Of a stretch of 64,000 bases of DNA, positions 56,271 through 64,000 are shown one piece after another; position 1 is the stretch's first letter; each line of letters opens with the position of its first letter. The notes under the pieces were generated by a model that saw nothing but the letters and a program-made list of their open reading frames with translations, had not been told where the DNA came from and did no database searches. The translations under genes and the position numbers were made by a program. This DNA is from Patiria miniata. Taxonomy: Eukaryota > Echinodermata > Asteroidea > Valvatida > Asterinidae. The stretch is taken from positions 12,957,746 through 13,021,745 of the forward strand of contig NW_024037075.1 in assembly GCF_015706575.1 (NCBI RefSeq), written 5' to 3'.

Positions 56271-58133
56271 ACCCTGATGACATTTTGCAGTTTGCAGTCA
56301 TTGAACCCTAATATCTTAGTTTGTTCGTTAGGAGCCTTTCTGATTTCTTGAAACCTGGCTCTGAGCAAGAAACCAAAAGACACAATTCATGAACGGCCTA
56401 TTGTCCTCTACCTTTCTCAATCCTTAAAGAAAAAAAGCCTTGCAAACTGTCAGTGACATGTACAATTCTACAAAAACACCTTTGCAAGCAAGCTTATTAG
56501 AGTGGGACTCCAACCACGACCTCCTGCTTTTCAACCGCTAGATTCTCCAACTTGAGGAATTGAAATCTTAAGTTTTAAAACTGTTGTCTGTCTTTAATTT
56601 GCGGCTGGATTTCTTTGTGAAAGCATCAGGGCTTTGTGCAGGAAGTGACAGGTTGAAGATGAAATTTAGGTGAGCACTTCTCTTTCTTCAACATACTGGG
56701 TACATTTATTTGTAACAATTTAATTGGACTGTCAAATTGGCTATTTAATTTAAATGGTTCCTATAATAAGTAAAAAGCTTGATGCCTTTTTAGAGTTGGT
56801 CCATACATTAGTGCCAGTTTTAGTATGTACCGTAGGCCTACTTTCAAATAATTATTCAAGCAGTTTTAAGTGCATTTTATTATAGTTTCTCATAATTAAA
56901 ATATGCCGCTAGAAATATTTGGTGGATCAGTGTCACATTTTTGTACCAAGCTGTACGTGTGTAGGCCTAAAACATGTACATGTTGACCAAAGGCTCAAAG
57001 GTGAATTAATTTGCATTGAATTGATGCTGAGCTTAAAATAACACTTGTGAACACTTGAAATTGCGTCTTTCGATAAGAAAAATAAGTCACCCATTGACTC
57101 GTCAACTTTGTAGATGTTTCCATGACAGCAGACCAAACAAAACACTTCAGCGTGAACTTCAGTGTTGACTTAGAACAATTTGGGGAAACCCAGATGTATT
57201 TCTGTAGGCCTACTGGGACAAATGTAGTTTATATAATATTGATACGCGATTTGCCACAATTAAAAACAGCCTTTTATTTTTGTACTAAGCTATACATGTA
57301 TTTAGTACCGGTATGAAAATAGTCTTATTAGGACAAGAAACAATTGTTAAAAGTGCATATTTTGTTTCATTGGGTGAAACCTGCTTGCATGTGACAGAAT
57401 ATCAAAGTCATCTGTCAATAACGTTTAAGGTTTTGAGTCCATACCATATATCGATATTATCGAGAGATTAATTTGCATAATGTAGTTCCGTCAAGTGGTC
57501 ATGAGATTGGTGGGCGTAGCAGCTGCAGTGCTTCAGTGTCATCTTGGATGTCTCTGAATCAACCCGCTTCAAACTCAACTGTAAGTTTTGCCACCGTCAT
57601 GTCTTTAGTTTTTGGTACTTTTTTTGTTTCATGGGTGATACTAAACGTCGGGGGTAGCCTATTTAGAGTTTTGCTGTCGCAAGTTACCAATCTCACTGAC
57701 TGACGGTCAACTGTGCATTAGCGGAGCAGTTTCTACCAGTGACTCAAGACCACTTTTTCTCGGTCTCGGTTTTGTTTTGGTCTCATCCTATCAGAGTCTC
57801 TGGCTCATCCTATCAGAGTCTCAATCTCGAACGGGTTCAGGTCTCAGTCTTGAAAGTGCTGGTCTCGGTCTCGGATGCCAAAGTCGCATGTTTTACCCTC
57901 GTGACCCATCTAGACCACAAAATGTACCATCTACGCACAGCTTTATTCATGTGCAAGCTGAATTATGTGAAAACCTAGTCTTTATTCCAAACATAAACAA
58001 CATTTTAAGTACAAATTTAATGCTGAATCAATGACCAGTGGAATGAAGCTCGAATGAAGACCAGTGTGTTACAGCTTTTCATTTATCATTGACAAACAGG
58101 ACTTCCATTTGTGGCTGGGTGATCCAAAGTACC
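56270..58133. repeat. Unit 3 flank upstream of NLR3
   Basis: Resumes the unit at sequence equivalent to about 7700 and 8765 of unit 1, then matches 11690-13774 without the mariner-like MITE (empty site near 56885). It lacks the SURF1 exon, minisatellite and piggyBac-like MITE of the other units. No exon was found before 58134. Confidence 0.65.
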
Positions 58134-58218
58134 ATGGCTGCTCAATCTGAAGCAGCCTGCCAGACTGATGTCCCTACCACGATGCAACAGGAGGCACAGG
58201 TACCCTCAGCTGCAACAG
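58134..58218 (+). CDS. NLR3 exon 1 (leader)
   Basis: Encodes MAAQSEAACQTDVPTTMQQ plus nine residues, two codons shorter than in NLR1 and NLR2. It has an ACCATGG start context and a GTGAGTAC donor in phase 1. Confidence 0.7.
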
Positions 58219-58452
58219 GTGAGTACATTTAGTAGCTTGAGCATTTGCATGGGATCAGTGAGGGAGGGAGGGGCAATAACTCCCCCTCCCCACTCACCTG
58301 CCCACCCACCCACCACACACCTACCCACCTCGCGACAAAATTTGTTTAAGTTGTTGGGTTTCAACTTCTTTTTTGGACGTTCAGATTTTGCATAATCACA
58401 TATCTTCATAAAAACAATTAGTTTTCCAAGTATGGAATAGACAACTAGAGAT

Positions 58453-58674
58453 TAAGGGGAGTCAGGTTGTCATAGTGGTACTTTCCTCGCCTTCCATGGG
58501 CCAATATGTGGTTTGGGTTTCAGTCCCTGATTCCGTGGGTTTTTCCCAGAATATTCTTCTGGTGTTTTCAACCCACCTCTAAAACTGTCATTTTTTCTCA
58601 TTGTCTTCTCTCCACAGGTTTCTTCAGGCTTGCTAGCTACAGTGCCCTGGTTTCATTACCAGAAATAAATAAAT
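58453..58674 (+). mobile_element. tRNA-derived SINE in NLR3 intron 1
   Basis: Begins AGGGGAGTCAGGTTGTCATA and has A-box-like (GTCATAGTGG) and degenerate B-box-like (GGGTTTCAGTCCC) words, a T-rich body and an AATAAATAAATAAT tail. The flanking CTAGAGAT/AGAGAT words may be the target repeat. Units 1 and 2 lack it. Confidence 0.5.
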
Positions 58675-58750
58675 AATAGAGATGAAGTCAAGTACATTAA
58701 TAATTTTGTCAATGTCCTTTTAAGAGATATTTTAATTCTTCTGATTTTAG

Positions 58751-58867
58751 ATTCCCCACAACGAACTGGAGCCATCGGAAACATGGGCACAGTCAGCGGT
58801 AGCAACAATCCTACCATTGTTGGTTCAAATGTAGTCAACTTCTACAGCTCGCCGTCGGATGGAGCAG
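58751..58867 (+). CDS. NLR3 exon 2: amyloid-like motif cassette
   Basis: A 117-bp exon, acceptor CTGATTTTAG, donor GTAAAT, phase 1 at both ends. Core GAIGNMGTVSGSNNP then TIVGSNVVNFYSS; it differs from NLR2 by one residue near the start (QRT for QRA). It lies between the leader and the NACHT linker, where other animal NLRs carry a death-fold domain. The amyloid role is inferred only from composition, pseudo-repeats and position. Confidence 0.77.
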
Positions 58868-59693
58868 GTAAATATAATCTTGTTTGTTACACTAATTGAT
58901 ATATTAGATCAGGTGTTAATGTATTTGGGGGGGGGGGGGTGGAGGTGATACACTACACAATCAGGGACACAAAGGGCGGATTGCTGGTAATGCGAGAGAG
59001 AGAGTCACCAATTTCTAGCTTCAACTATATTCAGTTTGTAATAGGATATATATGGGCCTCTGGTGAGCACATTAGGAGGGCACTATTTATAGTGGGTAAA
59101 GTCTTGTAATTTGTTCTTTATGTACCCACGCCAAATGGTGCCCCCTATTGTGTGTCACATTTGAAAGAAAATGAAAAAAAGTGAAGATTATAGTTTTACA
59201 GAAGTCACATACATGTATTAATTTTGCACTTACATGTATTAATTTTGCATAAATGAATGAATAGTATAATGAATCCACTGTTTTAAAGCCTACACACTGC
59301 AGTTACCAGTTTTGTCTTAATTTATTTTTTATTTGTGAAAAAAAATGTGAATTTAATCCAACTTGCGCAAGTTTGTGTCCAACAGAAGTATAAAAGCCAC
59401 AACATTCTTTGTGTTAAATTTTTTTGGTAATTTTATTTTGTACACTGCCTTACTGACAAGCTGTAAATCCCAAGTCACCACTTCTTTTACATATTTGCCT
59501 CTGTAGAAGAAGACTATTCAATTATTTCAGAAATAGTGTTTCAGTGAAATAATAAATTCAATATTGGATTTTCCCTTCACTGACGTATTTTATAAACACT
59601 GTATACTCAGTGTAGTCCCGAGTGATTATGAGAAAAATCACAAACCCGTGACCTGCTGCTTACTAGTGCATGTTGCTTGTTTGACCTCAACAG

Positions 59694-62410
59694 GAGTACT
59701 TCCGCAGAGTCAGAGACCAGACCAAGAATCAAGAGTGGGGGATCTCAACCAAGAAGTCGGTAACAAGACCAGGGACATTTTGAGGACATGGTACAAGACA
59801 ACAGGTTCTTATGTTCAGTTTAACCCCGAGGTTCCTGACGATCAAAGACCCATTGTTGGCATTTACACTAAATTGCGGGTTAGAACAAAGAAAGGTACTG
59901 TAGAAGAAGAATACTCTGAGGAAACTGTATATTCCACAGAGTATGAGAAAATATTGAAAGATTGGCCTGAGACTGAGTTCAATCGTGCTATTTTATTTGG
60001 CATTGGTGGTGTCGGGAAGTCAACCATTTTTGACAAGATTGTATATGACTGGGCTGATGAGGCCTGTGAAATCCTGAAAAGATTCAAGCTTGTCTTTCTG
60101 TTAAAGATGTGTGCCCTGTTGCAAAAATCTGATCTTGTTGATTCCGTTTTTGATCAACTTCTAGGTGAAACATCTGAAGTAGCCAAAGATGAACTTGATA
60201 AGTTCATTCTGGCCAACTCAAATGAGATCTTGATTCTGTTGGATGGTTTTGATGAAATGAGGACCAAAACACTTGATGCAGCCTCATTTGGTTCTATCCT
60301 AAAAGCACTCAATAGAAAAAAATACCGAAAATGTTGCATCTTTGTCTCAACGCGCCCCTCTCATTTTGAGACACTGAAGTCACTTGTCCAAAATCCTTGC
60401 ACACACGTAGAGGTTCTGGGGTTTACCAAGGAGGATGTTAATGAATACATTCGGAAATTCTATTACAAAGATCCTATTAGTGGCAATGCACTGATCCAAA
60501 GCATTGAAAAATCCAACACGCTGCTCGATTTTTTCACGTATCCAATGCTTCTCCTTCTCATGTGTTTGTTGTGGAGGGAGAATAAACAACTCCCAAAAAC
60601 AACTACACGCCTCTTCACTAAGGCAGTTGATTACATGTTCACAAGAAAAGGATATACCTCCAAAGATGCATCAAAAACAGTGATTGCTATAGGAAAAACT
60701 GCACTGAGTGGTTTCATAAGTGCTGACCACAATTTCTCATATCAAATTGATGAGTTTGAACAAAATGCGCTGCACCTTGCACTGAAAGCGGGCATCCTAA
60801 CCCAGCAGAGAGTTATCAAAAACCTCGAATGCCACAACAACATACAATTCATGCACAAGACTATTCAGGAATACTGTGCTGGTAAATACTTGCAAAGTGT
60901 ACATATGTCAAACCAGGGAAAGCATACGATGTACGAAATTGTTCCACTTGGAGAATTTCAAAACAGTTTAAGTCAACTTTGTCAGACAGTTGAGGGCTTT
61001 GTTTCAAATGATTTCCTATTACGTTTTTGTTGCGGCGACAATGAAAAGTGCATGACTGACATCGTGAAACTGCTTGATCATACATTTGAGTATCGATATC
61101 CTGTGTCAAGGTACCAATCATCTGTTGTACAAGCGATTAGTAGACAATGCTTTTTTGAAAGCCAAGCCAAAAATGCCCCACAGTGTCTCACCAGCGACTC
61201 ACATATCCCATCAGATATCGAGGTGAAAAACAGTAATGATTTCCGCACTCTCATATACCTTCTCGAAATCATCTGTAGGTCAGATGGCTTGATGGCACAA
61301 TTGTCACGCGTTGAAACCATTGAGGTTTTTTCCGTGTCTTTGGTCTGTGGTTTAGCCTTCGCCCTGGGTTACATGGAAAACCTCAGGGGTCTGACGCTCT
61401 GCTTTTGTCCTATAGTGAAGGGTGAGCTTGAGAAAATCCTGGCATCACTGAAATGCAACCAAGTTTTGACCAATCTACACATAGTTGACTGCAATACATT
61501 GGGAAGTAGAGCTGTAGAATGGGCCCCTCATATCAAACACTTGACAAGCCTTAAGAAACTTGAAGTAAGCTGGTGCAAACTTCAGAGCACAGACATTGAA
61601 CACATTGCCTCGGCTGTACATGACATACCCAAACTGACTGGCTTGATCCTTGATGGCAACCGGGCATTGGGTGGATGTGCTGACTTGTGGACCAAGGAAT
61701 TACCCAAAATGACGCACTTAAATAAGCTGGGCCTGGCCTCTTGCAATTTGACACAGTCAGACATTCCACACATTGCCTCGGCTGAAGGTAACATGCCCAG
61801 ACTGACTGACTTGAATCTTGGTCGCAACAAGTCATTGGGTGGATGTGCTGCGTTGTGGGCCAAGGAATTACCCAAAATGATGCACTTAAATAACCTGATC
61901 CTAAACAATTGCGATTTGACACAGTCAGACATTCCACACATTGTCTCAGCTGTAGATGACGTGCCAAGCCTGACTGAGTTGATCCTTAGTGACAACATGA
62001 CATTGGGCGGATCCGCTGACGTGTGGGCCAAGGAATTGCCGAAAATGATGCACTTAAATAAGCTGGACCTGAACTGTTGCCATTTGACACAGTCAGACAT
62101 TCCACACATTGCCTCGGCTGTAGGTAACATGCCCAGACTGACTGACTTGGATCTTGGTAGCAACAAGTCATTGGGTGGATGTGCTGCAGTGTGGGCCAAG
62201 GAATTGCCCAAAATGAAGCACTTAAATCAGCTGAACCTGAGCTGGTGCATTTTTACAGATTCAGACAATCCACACATTGCCTCGGCTGTAGGTAACATGC
62301 CCAAACTGACTGACTTGGATCTTGGTGGCAACGTGGCACTGTATGGGATGAGTCACTTAGTTTTGAATTTTAATTCTCCCTTGCCAAACCCACTCTTGAA
62401 ATACCCGTAG
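59694..62410 (+). CDS. NLR3 exon 3: NACHT-LRR receptor, complete, five LRR modules
   Basis: About 905 residues of an approximately 972-residue NLR, from a CTCAACAG acceptor (phase 1) to TAG. P-loop GIGGVGKST at exon residues about 103-111, Walker B ILILLDGFDEM, HD signature FMHKTIQEYCAGKYL, then LRRs. Five 56-residue LRR modules follow with an exact 168-bp period (CACTTAAAT at 61715, 61883, 62051, 62219), two more than the sisters. A small deletion near 62355 changes the frame at the very end, so the usual SLxVxF tail is replaced by about 20 other residues before TAG. Likely a cytoplasmic sensor; ligand unknown. Confidence 0.94.
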
Positions 62411-63580
62411 TCATAACAATATCAAAATGATAACATTCTCAGTGAAAGGAAATGAAATTTACAAGAAAATCAACAAAATTAGAGGGTCTAATGTTTCAAT
62501 CCTAAGCAGGACCATTCTCACATGCAAAACATGGTAAAACATTCTTGATGTAGGTCAGTAGGGTCACATACTGCATGTAAGACAATTACCTGTTTACCAT
62601 ATTAAAAAATACTATAAAATCAGCGACTTGTGCACATTCTAAAAATAACCAAAAACAGATATTTTATATTTGTTATTCCAGGATGGCTGTTTGCAATTGA
62701 AACAAACATCATAACACTTTCTCAAGTCAGATGGTCAGTAGGGTCACACTGTGTGTAAGACAATTAGCTGCTCACCCTCCACATATGACACTGTAGTTTA
62801 TCATCATTACCTGGTTATAGATATAACCCTGTATCCGGTTCAGACTGAGATTGGACCTGACACTCTTCTGGGTCAAAATGACAATTTTCTTGGTCAAATG
62901 GCCAGAAAGGTGACTCAAGAGAAGCGCGATTTTGACCCCCAAAAATTGTCGGGTCAAATTTGACCCGGATTTGGGTCGAATCTGACCTTTGGCTTTTTAG
63001 AGTGTGTATGATTTGCTGATTGGGTCATGTCAATGAGAATGGACAAGGAACTGTAGATTCATGCAAAGAGTGGACCGGGCAAATCTTGCACAAATCTACA
63101 GTTCCAAGTCTATTCTCCAACTTAAACTCTTTTTGAAACAACAGCAGTTTATGCAAATAAGATCCCTGGTTGACCACAATCTCGTGTTTGTGTCTCATGT
63201 TTGTGTAGATTCCACATTGGAAAACTTTTTGAAGTGGCAAACAAAATGACTGTAGACCTCAAATCTTTGTGTGTGTGCATGGAAACACCACTAATTTGAA
63301 AACCCAGTGGATATATGGTATTTGTTGATTTCTGAGGCTGTATGGGTGGTTTGGTCCATTTCCAAGTTGAGACTTGTTGGCCTGACAACAGTTGTATTGA
63401 TGTATCACGTTTAAACAATGATAGTTTTAAACAATGAGAAGTTATGCAATTATTCCAAGATGGAAAACACATGTATATTTTGTAAATAAAATTATATTTT
63501 TGGAGACTCATTTGCCATAGTGGCTGAATTGTGCCTGTATAACGGTTCAAAAAACTATCACCCCGAGTAGTTTTGGAATT
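62411..63580. repeat. 3' flank of NLR3
   Basis: Counterpart of 18081-19380 with the left-damaged GGGTCAAA MITE (about 62807-63006) and the GGAACTGTAGATT/AATCTACAGTTCC pair (63046-63105). No clear AATAAA was found at the NLR1 position. Confidence 0.65.
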
Positions 63581-64000
63581 ATTCCAACCACCAATTGGTG
63601 ACTTTTTTGTAAATATTTTTTTTTAAAGAATGTTTATGTTATATTTTGTTGATTAGGCTGCCTGAATATTATTGTACTTATGTCAGACATTTAAAAGAGT
63701 AGTTTGGGATTTTCCAACCACAGATTAGTGACTTTTTTTGAAATTAATGTTTTTAAGAATGTTTATTTTATATTTTGTTCATATTTTAAATAAACATTGG
63801 TGCAAAGGTTGGTGGGAAGATCAGTTTTAAAAACTGCAAAAAGATGAAGGAATAACTGATTTGACACAGCATTGAAAGGGGGGGGGGTGGTTTCCTTAGC
63901 AAAATTTTCAGGATTATGTTCATTGAACATTAAAAGTACTAAAGGAAATATGAAAACAAAGGGTATTCTTTGCTTTTTTTTCTCTTCAAATAAACCACAA
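63581..64000. repeat. Unit-boundary block, copy 3
   Basis: Matches 120-450 and 19390-19660, with a local duplication of about 120 bp (63560-63800). It marks the start of a further unit beyond the window. Confidence 0.75.

Noticed and set aside
61551-62211. Long minus-strand open frames over the LRR modules
   Set aside because: They are shadows of the repeated plus-strand LRR coding sequence.

Overview
The window looks like nuclear DNA of a marine invertebrate animal. Genes have GT-AG introns, NACHT-LRR (NLR) genes are expanded in tandem, and fragments of conserved animal genes (SURF1, COASY) are present. The AT-rich non-coding DNA is crowded with small TIR transposons and carries many TACATGTA and ACCGGTA words. 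An invertebrate deuterostome (echinoderm or lancelet type) fits best, but the species cannot be fixed from this sequence.

The backbone is a tandem segmental duplication of about 22 kb with three units, each ending in an NLR gene. NLR1 has exons at 13775-13865, 14604-14729 and 15706-18080. NLR2 has exons at 33291-33381, 36371-36487 and 37324-39701. NLR3 has exons at 58134-58218, 58751-58867 and 59694-62410. The sequence that follows an NLR gene (19.4-20.3 kb and from 63.6 kb) also opens the window (0.1-1.0 kb), so the array very probably continues on both sides. All three genes share one plan: a 28-30-residue leader exon, a 39-42-residue Gly/Asn-rich cassette exon flanked by phase-1 introns, and one large exon with linker, NACHT ATPase, helical domains and LRRs. 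NLR1 and NLR3 are open. NLR2 has two single-base shifts, both in homopolymers. The LRR part is built of exact 168-bp (56-residue) modules, three in NLR1 and NLR2 and five in NLR3, varying mostly at predicted concave-face positions. The cassette exon resembles amyloid signalling motifs (RHIM, fungal PP type) found at the N-termini of some NLRs. It is my main candidate for something undescribed.

Region by region: 0-13.7 kb is unit 1 flank with an orphan SURF1 exon, several MITEs, a 14-bp minisatellite and a 2.2-kb non-autonomous LTR element with apparently identical LTRs and a tRNA-Ser primer site. 13.7-18.1 kb is NLR1. 19.4-33 kb is unit 2 flank, with a private 5-kb insert holding a palindromic repeat cluster and a broken, intron-containing COASY fragment carrying a MITE, then a second SURF1 exon copy. 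33.3-39.7 kb is NLR2, with a 2.6-kb TTA-flanked element in intron 1. 41.4-55.7 kb is a nest of DNA transposons that replaces most of the unit 3 flank: an 8.6-kb TIR element with arrays of palindromes, a Mutator-like element and two related hAT-like elements, one hosting a further element. 56.3-62.4 kb is the rest of unit 3 with NLR3.

Because the units are paralogous, many insertions can be read against an empty site in a sister unit, which gives precise ends and target duplications. Different parts of the units support different sister relations, so the array appears to be reshuffled by conversion or unequal crossing over. Identities between units were judged by eye and not computed.
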